DNA of 33,117 bases from Bacteroidaceae bacterium (GCA_900769465.1 CAAGGT010000023.1:1-33117); one strand, 5' to 3'. Shown: positions 7,843 to 16,950, counted from the first letter of the stretch. Program-made: numbers and translations. Notes: a model not told the origin generated them from the letters alone.

Positions 7843-10800
7843 ATGAAACTGAAATCAATCCTTCTTTCGGCGTTGTCGGCCATGTTTATCAGTATGGGCG
7901 CAAATGCCCAGAGCGATTATTATGTCAAGCATGGTGCCGATGTTACTGTTAATCATGCAACGCATTACCCCATTATGGTGGGCGTGAGCAATGTGCGTGG
8001 CGACCAACAGAAACTCAACGGTATAGCTTCGGCTCCTCGTTGTCAGGCCTATTTTGACAAAACTAGCACTGTCTTTGAAGTGAAAAGTGGCGAGACTGTT
8101 ACACCGCTCATTGCAATCAACGGCAGTTGGATGCACGGCTATGTCTATGTGGACTGGAACAACAACAAACAGTTTGATGTAAACATTACCGGTGATGGCC
8201 CTTACGTTAAGGAAGAGGGTAATGAACTCATGTGCTGGTCACTCTATGACAAGAACGGCAATGGCAACTCGGGTTGGAACAGTGCTGGTCTCAACATAAG
8301 TGGCGATGTCTTGGCTCCTGGTTCATTCCGTGTGCCCGAAGGTCTTGAGGTCGGTTCTACTTATCGTATGCGATATGCTGTTATGTGGAACAGTATTGAT
8401 CCGACAGGTGCAAGCTATGCCAACTACATTTCTGATGGTGCTTCTATCATTGATGTCACTTTGAAGATTTCAGGTGTAGCAAGCGGTGATGAACTTAGTG
8501 AATACCCAATCAATGAGTATGTTGAGCCTCGAGTTGGTACAACGCCCGACGCTTCTGCATGGAATGCGTTGCCCGATGGCCTGAACGCTACTTGGGCATC
8601 GCGCGACGTTCACTACAAGCTTCACGAGGTTCCACAGGTGACCCAAAAGAATGCAACCACAATCCATGCGTGGAAGGGTGAGCGTGCAAATGTGCAGGCT
8701 GTTCTCTACAGCAAGAGCAACCAGGATACACTTTCTCTGCGTATGACCGAATGGCAGAAGGGTGGCAAGGCAACCGGCATCAATGCAGCCGAGGCACGTT
8801 TCGTAAACTATGTCATCACTGACGATTTTACCTCTTGTGGCAATAACTCAATGAACTATCCCACATGGCTAGTTGCCGATGTTATTGACCAGGACAAACC
8901 ACACGCTGTTCCTGCAATGGAGACACGCCCTGTGTGGTGTACCGTTGAGGTTCCACGCGACATTGAGGCGGGCGAATATACAACTGCCCTCGAGGTTGTT
9001 GATAAGAGCGGCAATGTTGTCAAGAGCCTTGCACTTATCATCAATGTAAACTCTCACTCATTGCCAACTGTTGCCAATCAGAAATTCCATCTTGATTTTT
9101 GGCAGCAGCCATACGCAGTGAGTCGCTACTACGGTGTCGAGCGTTGGAGCGACGAGCACCTTGATGCTCTGCGCCCCTATCTTGCAGCACTTGGCCGTGC
9201 CGGTCAGCGTGTAGTGAGCGCAATCCTCTTTTACGAGCCTTGGGGCGAGCAGACACACGACCTCTTTGACCCAATGGTGCAGACAACAAAGAAGAGCGAC
9301 GGCACTTGGGAATATGACTATACTGTCTTTGATAAATATGTTGAATTGTGCGCAGAATATGGCATCAACAAACAGATTAACTGTTTCAGCATGCTGCCAT
9401 GGGATATGAGCTTCCGCTATTTCGATGTGGCTTCAAACAGCTACAAGAATCTCACCACATCATACTCTTCTACAGAGTACCGTGAGCTCTGGACGAGCTT
9501 CCTCACAGCCTTCAAGGATCACTTGCAGCAGAAGGGCTGGTTCGAGAAGACCGTTATTGCCGTAGATGAGCGTGGCGAAGCTGCAATGCTCAAGGCACAC
9601 GAGATTGCCAACGGGCTTGGCTTCAAGATGGCTTTGGCAGGCAACTACCACAGTTCACTCTGTGATATCCTCCACGACAAGTGCGTTCAGCTTGGTCAGG
9701 AGCATTACATCACAGCAGCGCAACTTGCCGACCGCAAGTCAAAGAATCGCATCACAACATTCTACACCAGTTGTGCAAACAGCGAACCGAACATATATAC
9801 AAATTCATATCCTGCCGAGGCAGCCTATCTGCCAATCTATGCAGCAAAGATGAACCTCGACGGTTATCTGCACTGGTCTTGGATGAACTGGGATGAGGAT
9901 CCGCTTACCGACAGCCGCTACCGCAAGTTTGGTTCAGGTGATACCTATTGCTACTATCCCGGCAACCGTTCAAGCGTACGTTTTGAGCGTCTTATCGAGG
10001 GTATCCACCAGTATGAGAAGATACAGATTCTCCGCGAGGAATATAAGAATGACGAGAATAAACTTGCCGACCTGCAGACATTGCTTGACCGCTTCAACGG
10101 TTCCAATGCAGGCACAGAGTGCGCTGCCATTGTTAATGACCTTGAGAACTTCCTTAACGGTCTCGAGGTGGAAATCCCCGACACCGAGAATGTGCCAAGC
10201 GGGTATTATCACCTTGTGAGCAGGGATGTGGCGCGTTACGAGCACCTTTATAACGATGCCATTTTGAACGGTAACAATCTGAAAATTACAATGCAGTCCG
10301 ATACAAAAGTCAACACCAACAACGGTGTATGGCTTTTGAACCCCAAGAGAAACGGCAAATTCGACATAAAGAATGGTGACGGAAACCCCATTGTTGCCGG
10401 TGGAGCAAACGGCGCTTCCATTCTTGGTTCATACACAGAACTTACAGTGGGCAGTTCATACGATACCGGCGGTTATCATTACTACTACTTCACCGAGGCT
10501 CTCAACTGTTCAAATACAACATCGGGCTATAAGGTGAATGGAATTCCTTGCCTCACAACCTGGTTGGCAGGTGGTGCGGACAAGGCTGATAACCAGTGGC
10601 GTCTGGAGCCTGTTGATATGGAGGGAAAAAGTGTGTATGATGTAGTTGTTGATGGCAATGCCGATGTTTATGTCACATACGATGGCGGATATGCTTTTAA
10701 CGGTGGTTTCTTTATCACAGCATCGGCAATTGATGCATCCGATTTGTCGGTAAGCATTATTGGCAACGTGTTGAAGAGTGCCGATGTCGAGGTCGATGGA

Positions 10801-12834
10801 AACACCATCAAGGTGACAAACGTGCAGACCCTTGCAACCCCGGTAAAGCAGGACCTCTACAATACAAGTAAGGGCGACGGTGTAATCCCTCCTTACCGTA
10901 TTCCGGGTATCACAACAGCAAGCAATGGCCGCCTGATAACGGCTGCGGCACGTCTTGTCTGCGGTACCGACCCTGGTTACGGACAGGTCGATGTCGTTTG
11001 CCGTGTCAGTGATGACCATGGCAAGACATGGAGCGACATGATTGATGTTGCTGTGGGTACAGGCCGCACATCGGCAACCGTGAACTATTTCGACACCGCT
11101 TTTGGCGACCCTGCCATTGTTGCCGACCGCACAAGTGATGAGGTGCTCATCATTGCCGTTGCCGGCTGTACAGTGTATGCTAACGGCAACACTACACGCC
11201 AGAACCCCAATTTGATAGCTACAATCCACAGTAAGGACAATGGCGAGACATGGGAGGCACCCGTCAATGCGACAGAGCAGATATATTCACTTTTTGATGC
11301 AGGCAATGTTGTGCAGTCGGCTTTCGTCGGCGGTGGCAAGGTGTTCCAGAGCCGCATTGTAAAGAAAGACAAATATTATCGCCTCTACGCAGCAATGTGT
11401 GCGCGTCCCAATGGTAACCGTGTAATCTATTCCGATGACTTCGGACGCACATGGCATGCCCTTGGCGGCGCATCGGCACTCCCTGCCCCCGGTGGTGATG
11501 AGCCAAAGTGCGAGGAGATGCCCGACGGTCGCGTAATTCTCTCAAGCCGTGTAGGCGGTGGCCGCATATACAACATATACACTTACAGCAATACTCTCAC
11601 AGGCGAGGGTGCTTGGAGTACCGATGTAAAGAGTACATTTGCAGGCTCTGGTCTCACCCCGGGCGGCAACTCTACCAACGGCGAGATTCTTGTTGTTCCC
11701 GTACAGCGCAACAGTGACGGCAAGGAGATGTACCTTGCCTTGCAGTCATTGCCTACAGGTGGTGGCCGCACCAATGTGGGTATCTTCTACAAAGAACTTA
11801 CAGATGTGACAGACCTCAACAGCGTTGCGAATTTTGCAAATGATTGGAACGGATTCTTCCAGGTGAGCAATACATCGTCGGCATACAGCTCTATGGATTT
11901 GCAGGCCGATGACCGCATCGGTTTCATCTATGAGGAGACACTCACCGGTTTCGGAAGACGCGACAATCCTGTATCTACAAGCTTCCCCACAGGCGCAGGA
12001 CAGCATAACTTCGACGGCTTTGACAACATATATGTTGCATACGAACTCGAATATATCACAAACGGAGCCTACAGCGTGAAACGTGATGTAGACCGTCGTG
12101 CCTTTGTGAAGGAGTATTTTACTGCCGTTGCAGCCGAGGCGTCGGATAAGGTAAAGAACGAACTTGCAGCGGCTCTTGATGCAATGAGCGATGAGCCTAC
12201 AACTGCCGAGATTGACAATATCTACTCTATACTCGCAGGCGATGTTCCAGCCGACAAGTGGGATGGTAAGGTTCTCACTTTTACCAATGTGCAGCAGTCT
12301 GGTGCAGAGCGTGTGCTCTATATAAACAATAATGTGCTTGATGTTACAACCTCATTAGCCAATGAGGTTGGCGCTGCCGCGCAGTTTGTTTGCAAGAAGG
12401 AGGCAAGCGGCAAGTACAGTTTTTTTAATGAAGCGGCACAGCTCTATATGATTTGGCGTGCCGGTGGCAACTATGGCCATAACAACAACAGTGGTACTCT
12501 TGCTGTATATAATGCAACATATTGCGATTGGAGTATAAATCAGGCATCTATTGCCGACAGATATTACATTGTCAGCAAGAGAGCAAGCGGGGCGGACGGC
12601 TCATTGATTGTTTTGTCATCGGGTGCTTTCGATGCATTTTCAGCCTCTGAAGGTTACACAGCCGGTTACAGCAACCTCTTTCGCATTGATGTGGTGGATG
12701 TCGATACCGGCATTGACGAGGTGAATACTGAATGCGGTAATGTGAAAGTCGTTTACGATTTGCAGGGGAGGAAAATTAATACTCCCGAGAAAGGCATTTA
12801 CATTGTCAACGGAAAAAAGGTGCTGGTCAAGTAA
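7843..12834 (+). CDS. Secreted GH123 beta-N-acetylgalactosaminidase / GH33 sialidase fusion
   Basis: A 1,663-residue secreted protein with two glycosidase modules. Order: signal peptide (cleavage after ANA, residue 22); a GEVED-like beta-sandwich (about 60-212); a GH123-type region (former DUF4091), with its beta-sandwich near 215-405 and barrel near 412-765; a ricin-like lectin domain (787-926); a GH33 six-bladed sialidase propeller (about 1000-1410); a second lectin-like domain (1474-1622); and a C-terminal tail ending GIYIVNGKKVLVK, a T9SS-like motif. The Asp575-Glu576 pair in TVIAVDERG fits the DE pair of GH123 substrate-assisted catalysis. The sialidase has the YRIP motif (Arg1019) and Asp boxes at 1056-1063, 1130-1137 and 1197-1204. 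GH123 removes terminal beta-GalNAc and GH33 removes sialic acid. It has its own promoter candidate, and a strong bidirectional terminator follows. The GH33 call is firmer than the GH123 call. Confidence 0.88.
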   Translation: MKLKSILLSALSAMFISMGANAQSDYYVKHGADVTVNHATHYPIMVGVSNVRGDQQKLNGIASAPRCQAYFDKTSTVFEVKSGETVTPLIAINGSWMHGYVYVDWNNNKQFDVNITGDGPYVKEEGNELMCWSLYDKNGNGNSGWNSAGLNISGDVLAPGSFRVPEGLEVGSTYRMRYAVMWNSIDPTGASYANYISDGASIIDVTLKISGVASGDELSEYPINEYVEPRVGTTPDASAWNALPDGLNATWASRDVHYKLHEVPQVTQKNATTIHAWKGERANVQAVLYSKSNQDTLSLRMTEWQKGGKATGINAAEARFVNYVITDDFTSCGNNSMNYPTWLVADVIDQDKPHAVPAMETRPVWCTVEVPRDIEAGEYTTALEVVDKSGNVVKSLALIINVNSHSLPTVANQKFHLDFWQQPYAVSRYYGVERWSDEHLDALRPYLAALGRAGQRVVSAILFYEPWGEQTHDLFDPMVQTTKKSDGTWEYDYTVFDKYVELCAEYGINKQINCFSMLPWDMSFRYFDVASNSYKNLTTSYSSTEYRELWTSFLTAFKDHLQQKGWFEKTVIAVDERGEAAMLKAHEIANGLGFKMALAGNYHSSLCDILHDKCVQLGQEHYITAAQLADRKSKNRITTFYTSCANSEPNIYTNSYPAEAAYLPIYAAKMNLDGYLHWSWMNWDEDPLTDSRYRKFGSGDTYCYYPGNRSSVRFERLIEGIHQYEKIQILREEYKNDENKLADLQTLLDRFNGSNAGTECAAIVNDLENFLNGLEVEIPDTENVPSGYYHLVSRDVARYEHLYNDAILNGNNLKITMQSDTKVNTNNGVWLLNPKRNGKFDIKNGDGNPIVAGGANGASILGSYTELTVGSSYDTGGYHYYYFTEALNCSNTTSGYKVNGIPCLTTWLAGGADKADNQWRLEPVDMEGKSVYDVVVDGNADVYVTYDGGYAFNGGFFITASAIDASDLSVSIIGNVLKSADVEVDGNTIKVTNVQTLATPVKQDLYNTSKGDGVIPPYRIPGITTASNGRLITAAARLVCGTDPGYGQVDVVCRVSDDHGKTWSDMIDVAVGTGRTSATVNYFDTAFGDPAIVADRTSDEVLIIAVAGCTVYANGNTTRQNPNLIATIHSKDNGETWEAPVNATEQIYSLFDAGNVVQSAFVGGGKVFQSRIVKKDKYYRLYAAMCARPNGNRVIYSDDFGRTWHALGGASALPAPGGDEPKCEEMPDGRVILSSRVGGGRIYNIYTYSNTLTGEGAWSTDVKSTFAGSGLTPGGNSTNGEILVVPVQRNSDGKEMYLALQSLPTGGGRTNVGIFYKELTDVTDLNSVANFANDWNGFFQVSNTSSAYSSMDLQADDRIGFIYEETLTGFGRRDNPVSTSFPTGAGQHNFDGFDNIYVAYELEYITNGAYSVKRDVDRRAFVKEYFTAVAAEASDKVKNELAAALDAMSDEPTTAEIDNIYSILAGDVPADKWDGKVLTFTNVQQSGAERVLYINNNVLDVTTSLANEVGAAAQFVCKKEASGKYSFFNEAAQLYMIWRAGGNYGHNNNSGTLAVYNATYCDWSINQASIADRYYIVSKRASGADGSLIVLSSGAFDAFSASEGYTAGYSNLFRIDVVDVDTGIDEVNTECGNVKVVYDLQGRKINTPEKGIYIVNGKKVLVK

Positions 12835-12854
12835 ACTTCACTCGCAGGTTTGAC

Positions 12855-12900
12855 AAGATTAATGGCATCCCACTCAAACAAGTGGGATGCCATTAATCTT
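12855..12900. terminator. Bidirectional terminator between convergent genes
   Basis: A perfect 20-bp stem (12855-12874 with 12881-12900) closes a 6-nt loop CAAACA. It lies between the GH123-GH33 gene and the convergent thiamine pyrophosphokinase gene, so it can serve both strands. Confidence 0.85.
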
Positions 12901-12924
12901 ATGTGCTCAAGGTTTCTTTGACAG

Positions 12925-13542
12925 TCAATAGTTCATGAATAAAAGATACCGCCCGGTGGCTTTTATGGTGAACACGTTGCCCGTGCATTCATTGAGTGTA
13001 CCTTGCCACCAATTGTTGAAATCATAGATGGGGTAGAGCAGTCCCTCGGCGCTCAAATCACTTGCTGTTATTCCGAAGATGGATACCTGCTGTCCTTTAT
13101 GGCATTTGTGGGTTGTAGTGCCATTGCAGGGTATGAACACTCCGTAGTCGGTGAACAGGCGGATGTCGCATCCTGCACGTGCATACTCTATCAATAGGCT
13201 TATGTTGCCTATGGTGTGGTCCTCGCGTTTGCCCGTTGCCCCCACAATGGCAATTCGGCGCTTGCCTCTCTCCATCAGATAGCGCACCGCTTTGGTCTGG
13301 TCATTGCTCTCCTGCTCTGTAATGATGTTCAGCAGGTGGGCGTATTTCTCGCGGTTCTCGGCGCTTATGGAGTCTCCGTCTCCAACAATGGCATCGGGTA
13401 TCTGTCCGGTGGCAATGTAACGGTCGGCCGCACCGTCGCAGCAAACTACGAATGGCGCATCCTGTAACACCCCCAAAGGCTGTGTTGCTGTGGGGTACTC
13501 ACCACCGGCAACAACTACCGCATCAAAGACATTATCCTTCAT
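12925..13542 (-). CDS. Thiamine pyrophosphokinase
   Basis: Transfers pyrophosphate from ATP to imported thiamine, giving the cofactor TPP in the cytoplasm. The 205-residue length is normal. Family motifs are visible: VVCCDGAAD near residue 33, IVGDGDSIS near 52, EQESNDQTKA near 76 (metal and ATP binding), and GATGKREDHTIGN near 101. The C-terminal half is the small beta-sandwich that completes the thiamine site. Its start overlaps the end of the PnuC-type transporter gene by 11 nt, and both lie behind a TPP riboswitch-controlled TonB receptor. The gene set therefore imports thiamine and traps it by phosphorylation. The operon matches the thiamine-uptake arrangement described in Bacteroides thetaiotaomicron. 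Confidence 0.96.
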   Translation of the reverse strand: MKDNVFDAVVVAGGEYPTATQPLGVLQDAPFVVCCDGAADRYIATGQIPDAIVGDGDSISAENREKYAHLLNIITEQESNDQTKAVRYLMERGKRRIAIVGATGKREDHTIGNISLLIEYARAGCDIRLFTDYGVFIPCNGTTTHKCHKGQQVSIFGITASDLSAEGLLYPIYDFNNWWQGTLNECTGNVFTIKATGRYLLFMNY

Positions 13543-14116
13543 TTTGCATCAACTTTTTCCATTTGAAATATCCAAAGATAGCAATAACTGCATAAACGGC
13601 ATAGAGTATTGCTGTGAAATATAATCCTTTATATGTGTACAACGCACTGCTTACAATATCCACAACACACCACACCCACCACTGTTCAATGTATTTGCGT
13701 GCAAGCATCCACATTCCAACAATGCTCAATGCTGTGGTGAATGAGTCGCTCCAGGGGACAGTGCTGTCGGTATGGTTTATGAGCAAGTATGCTATGAGTG
13801 ACAGTGCTGCAATGAATCCCACCGATGCCTTTATCAGTGCTGTACGTGGTGCGTAGCTTATACGCAGTTCCTTCTTTGGCTCTTTGTGCCCGAAGATGGT
13901 GAAGCCGGTTTTCCACGCCACCCACCCGTAGATTGCAATGACAAGGTAATAGATGTTTATTCCAAAGTCGGCATATAGTCCGGCGTTGTAATAGACAAAC
14001 AGGTATATCGCTGGCATTATTATTCCTGCAATCCACAGGTAGATACTTGCCCTGTACTCCAACCACAGGTAGATTATACCTGTTATTACTCCTAAAATTT
14101 CGAGAATTTGCTCCAT
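13532..14116 (-). CDS. pnuT: PnuC-family thiamine transporter (PnuT type)
   Basis: Inner-membrane vitamin permease of the PnuC family, 194 residues with about seven hydrophobic segments and no signal peptide. The N-terminal GVITGIIYLWLEYR and the IYYLVIAIYGWVAWK helix are typical of the family. Family members carry nicotinamide riboside (PnuC), riboflavin (PnuX) or thiamine (PnuT). The thiamine call rests on context: it overlaps the thiamine pyrophosphokinase gene by 11 nt and follows a TonB receptor whose leader holds a TPP riboswitch. It takes up substrate by facilitated diffusion, with downstream phosphorylation pulling the flux inward. Start ATG at 14116. Confidence 0.9.
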   Translation of the reverse strand: MEQILEILGVITGIIYLWLEYRASIYLWIAGIIMPAIYLFVYYNAGLYADFGINIYYLVIAIYGWVAWKTGFTIFGHKEPKKELRISYAPRTALIKASVGFIAALSLIAYLLINHTDSTVPWSDSFTTALSIVGMWMLARKYIEQWWVWCVVDIVSSALYTYKGLYFTAILYAVYAVIAIFGYFKWKKLMQNEG

Positions 14117-14127
14117 ACAATTTAAGG

Positions 14128-14147
14128 TGAAAGGTTAAAGGTGAAAG
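14128..14147. repeat. Short dispersed repeat, copy 1
   Basis: TGAAAGGTTAAAGG followed by TGAAAG. The same 14-mer occurs at 16532-16545, again with TGAAAG a few bases later. This copy lies in the 97-bp gap between the TonB receptor and pnuT; the other lies in the receptor leader. Function unknown. Confidence 0.6.
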
Positions 14148-14213
14148 TCACGCTCGCTGTAAAAACTCAAGCAAGCTTGGCTTTTGCTCACTTACTCGCA
14201 ACTTTCCGCTTGT

Positions 14214-16445
14214 TTAAAGTTCAATATTAATACTTCCAATAGCATTTATACCTGCTTGAGCAGCATATCCGGCGTAGTTGTAGCGGTGGCGGTTGCCTTC
14301 GTTATCGGTATAATATCCGCTGCCTGCATATCCGTTGTTCTCATATTTCTCATTGAAAAGGTTGTATATTGTTGCACCTACGGTGATTTTCTGTATGCCT
14401 TTGAACTTGAAAGAGTATGCCAGGTGCAGGTTTGTCACAAAGTAGGCGTCAAGCGTGTGTTCTTCAATCCCGTAGTTGCTCATATACTGCTTACTCACGT
14501 ATTGCGACTGCAACGTTGCTTCAATGCCTCGCCATTCATATGAAAAACTGTTGTTGGCGATGATGGCGGGTGAGAAAGCAAGCGGTGTGTTGTTGTGGTG
14601 TATTTCCCATTTCTCATAAGTGTTGTCATCGTACAATACTTCTGTGAAATCCTTTATTCTGTTGTGGCTGAATGTGGCATTAGCGTTCCATCCGAAACCA
14701 CAGGGCAACTGCAAACCGGCCGTGAGTTCAATGCCGGCACGGTAACTTTTGGGGATGTTTGCTGCAAGCGGTTCACCAATCTCGTTCAGTTCACCGGTGA
14801 GTACCAACTGGTCCTTGTAGTCCATAAAATAGATGTTTGCTCCCACAGTGAATAGTCTGCTGCTGAATGTGTATCCCATCTCATAGTCTATCAGACGCTC
14901 TGCAGTGGGATGTTCGTTCAGTTTGCCATCGGTGTAGTTGTTGCGCGTGGGTTCCTTGTGTGCCACTCCCACCGAGGCGTAGAGCCTGTTTTTGCCGTCT
15001 GGCATATATGAAATTCCTGCTTTGGGGTTGAAGAAATTGAATTTCTCGTTTATAGCAAGAGCCTGGTGGCTGTCGGTGGCGTCGTTCCACTTGTCGTTGT
15101 TGCCTTCAATGCGGTAGCCTATGTGACGGTATTGTGCGTCGGCATAAATGTTCAGGCACTCTATTGGACGGTATTCGGCCTTCAGGTATATGTTGGCATC
15201 GTACTTTGTGCCGTTGTTGCGGTAGTATTCGTGGGTTGGCAATAGCTCACCGATGTAGTTCTTTACCCACAGCACGTGGCCAAAGTGGTCGCCATAGTAT
15301 ATGTTTGCGCCTCCGCCGGCTGTTGCTGTTATCTTTTCATCTTTATAGCTTACTGCAAATACGGTACCGCCAAAATGGTTGTCCATAGCCTTCTTGCGCA
15401 CAAGGTCGCTTTTTTTGACCTCGTTGCCATCAATGGAATATACCGGTAGGGCATACTCCTTGAGCTTGCGGCTGCTCTTGTATTCCTGATAGTAGCCGTC
15501 GCCTTTCGTGTAGTGCAGGCCAATGTTCATCGTGAGCCTTTCGGTGAAACTGTGGTCTATGAGAAACTGTGTGTTCAGCTGTGTGTAGTTGTCAGTCTGT
15601 CCGTCGTAGTAATGGGCTGTGCCGGTACTGTCGGTGAACATATATCCACAACTGTTGTAGCGGCGGCCATATAGCTCCATCTCCTCCTTTGTGGCATAGT
15701 TCCACGCGTGGTATGTCTGCTCCTTGCCGCCAAAGGCAATGAGGCGGATGCTTGTATTGCTGCTGTAGTATGCTCCTTGAAGATAGAACGAATTCAGTTT
15801 CGTTGCGGCGCGTTCAATGTAGCCGTCGCTGCCTATGTCCGAGAGGCGTATGTCTACCGCCCAATGGTCACGCAATATGCCTGTTCCGGCGCTGACGGTT
15901 GCCTTATGTGTGTTGAATGAACCATACGAGCCGCTGAAACTTGCGTGTGGAAGGGTGTTGAACCTGTCGGTCTTTAGGTTTATGCTTGCTCCGAAAGAGC
16001 CTGCGCCGTTGGTCGATGTGCCGGCTCCACGCTGTATCTGGACATCCTTTACCGATGAGGCTATGTCGGGCATATTTACCCAAAAGACATTGTGGCTCTC
16101 GGCATCGTTGACAGGAATGCCGTTGGCGGTTACATTGATGCGTGTCCCGTCGGTACCGCGAATGCGCAGGCTTGTGTAGCCTATTCCTGTTCCTGCATCA
16201 CTGGTGACCACTACGCTTGGTGTCGTTGCTACAAGATAGGGAAAATCGATTCCTGTATTCATTTTCGACAGTTGCTCTTGCCCGATATTGGTGTGCGCGA
16301 TTGGTGTAACTTCCGTCGCACGCGTAGCGGTTATCTCCACTTCCTGCAAATGGTTCTGCAGGCTGTCATTCACGGCCTCTTGTGCCAGAAGCAAAGAGGG
16401 TAGTGCTGCCATTGTCAAACAGCAGCGCAATGTTTTTCTTTTCAT
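14214..16445 (-). CDS. TonB-dependent outer-membrane receptor for thiamine
   Basis: Outer-membrane beta-barrel receptor driven by TonB, 743 residues. A signal peptide ends near LLLAQ (residue 22). There is no long carboxypeptidase-like N-terminal domain as in SusC proteins. A TonB-box-like region near 31-45 (LQEVEITATRA) leads into the plug domain with SLRIRGTDGTRINVTANGIP and IQRGAGTSTNGAGSFGASI. The rest is a 22-strand barrel, and the C-terminus ends in alternating hydrophobic residues (GSINIEL). The substrate is inferred from context: a TPP riboswitch upstream on the same strand, and pnuT and thiamine pyrophosphokinase genes downstream. It corresponds to the thiamine receptor of the Bacteroides thiamine operon. 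Short repeats flank the gene on both sides. Confidence 0.93.
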   Translation of the reverse strand: MKRKTLRCCLTMAALPSLLLAQEAVNDSLQNHLQEVEITATRATEVTPIAHTNIGQEQLSKMNTGIDFPYLVATTPSVVVTSDAGTGIGYTSLRIRGTDGTRINVTANGIPVNDAESHNVFWVNMPDIASSVKDVQIQRGAGTSTNGAGSFGASINLKTDRFNTLPHASFSGSYGSFNTHKATVSAGTGILRDHWAVDIRLSDIGSDGYIERAATKLNSFYLQGAYYSSNTSIRLIAFGGKEQTYHAWNYATKEEMELYGRRYNSCGYMFTDSTGTAHYYDGQTDNYTQLNTQFLIDHSFTERLTMNIGLHYTKGDGYYQEYKSSRKLKEYALPVYSIDGNEVKKSDLVRKKAMDNHFGGTVFAVSYKDEKITATAGGGANIYYGDHFGHVLWVKNYIGELLPTHEYYRNNGTKYDANIYLKAEYRPIECLNIYADAQYRHIGYRIEGNNDKWNDATDSHQALAINEKFNFFNPKAGISYMPDGKNRLYASVGVAHKEPTRNNYTDGKLNEHPTAERLIDYEMGYTFSSRLFTVGANIYFMDYKDQLVLTGELNEIGEPLAANIPKSYRAGIELTAGLQLPCGFGWNANATFSHNRIKDFTEVLYDDNTYEKWEIHHNNTPLAFSPAIIANNSFSYEWRGIEATLQSQYVSKQYMSNYGIEEHTLDAYFVTNLHLAYSFKFKGIQKITVGATIYNLFNEKYENNGYAGSGYYTDNEGNRHRYNYAGYAAQAGINAIGSINIEL

Positions 16446-16463
16446 TGCAATTTCAATTTTTGT

Positions 16464-16497
16464 GGAGTATGGGGTAAAAAAGAAACCTCCATACTCC
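16464..16497 (-). promoter_or_regulatory. Hairpin just upstream of the TonB receptor start
   Basis: Inverted repeat GGAGTATGG (16464-16472) and CCATACTCC (16489-16497), with a 16-nt A/T-rich loop, 19-52 nt before the start codon on the minus strand. Its position suits an expression platform or translation control for the TPP riboswitch about 210 nt upstream. This role is inferred. Confidence 0.45.
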
Positions 16498-16531
16498 GTG
16501 GTTAAACGGAAAATGGGGTTTTTCCTTAAAC

Positions 16532-16558
16532 TGAAAGGTTAAAGGTTAAATGTGAAAG
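16532..16558. repeat. Short dispersed repeat, copy 2
   Basis: TGAAAGGTTAAAGG, with a second TTAAA and TGTGAAAG, shared with 14128-14147. It lies in the long leader of the TonB receptor mRNA. Confidence 0.55.
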
Positions 16559-16610
16559 GTTCTTTGTTTGGCTTGTAACGCTCACTCGTTTTCAGCTTTC
16601 ACTTTTTGGC

Positions 16611-16635
16611 TTCAACCACACTTCGTGTGCTTGAA
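16611..16635 (-). other. Stem-loop in the thiamine operon leader
   Basis: Arms TTCAACCACAC and GTGTGCTTGAA pair over 11 positions with one mismatch, around a TTC loop. The stem lies between the TPP aptamer and the receptor gene. There is no adjacent T tract on the minus strand, so a simple intrinsic terminator is unlikely. Confidence 0.45.
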
Positions 16636-16704
16636 ACTCGGCTTCGCTCATTGCGTGCGTAAATAAATTTCCGCCCATTCGCTTGCACGAACTTTTACCA
16701 CTTT

Positions 16705-16800
16705 CAGTTCCTATTCCTACGCCGGCATTATCCGGATCAGGTTCTTGGGTATGATCTCAGCCTCTGTGCTGCAAGTGCAGACAAGTTTAGGCACCCCTTA
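16705..16800 (-). promoter_or_regulatory. TPP riboswitch (THI box)
   Basis: Read on the minus strand the order is GGGGTGCC, GGCTGAGATCATACCC, GAACCTGATCCGGATAATG, CCGGCGTAGGAA. These are the conserved THI-box blocks that bind the pyrimidine and pyrophosphate of TPP. The 3' end of the aptamer is about 260 nt before the TonB receptor start, an unusually long spacer. When TPP is high it should shut off the receptor, PnuT and kinase genes. Confidence 0.96.
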
Positions 16801-16815
16801 ATTGAAATCTGTGGG

Positions 16816-16823
16816 CAAAGGTA
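16816..16823 (-). promoter_or_regulatory. -7 promoter element for the thiamine operon
   Basis: TACCTTTG on the minus strand is a perfect TAnnTTTG match, placed directly upstream of the TPP riboswitch so that transcription would begin near its 5' edge. No matching -33 box is clear. Confidence 0.55.
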
Positions 16824-16891
16824 CTAAAAAGAATTTGAAAAAGCAGTCGGCTGGCCGAACTATTTCCTCAACTATTCTTCTATTTGATTTT

Positions 16892-16925
16892 TTTGGTGTT
16901 GTTCTGTTGTTTTTTACTATCTTCG
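16892..16925 (+). promoter_or_regulatory. Promoter candidate for the CaCA antiporter
   Basis: TTTG at 16892-16895, a 22-nt spacer, and TATCTTCG at 16918-16925 (one mismatch to TAnnTTTG), 25 nt before the start codon. Confidence 0.5.
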
Positions 16926-16950
16926 CGCATCAAATAAAAAACGGTAAAAT

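Noticed and set aside
10510..11229. 239-residue open frame on the minus strand inside the GH123-GH33 gene
   Set aside because: Cys-rich low-complexity translation with no recognisable domain, fully antisense to a strongly supported sialidase domain; a shadow frame.
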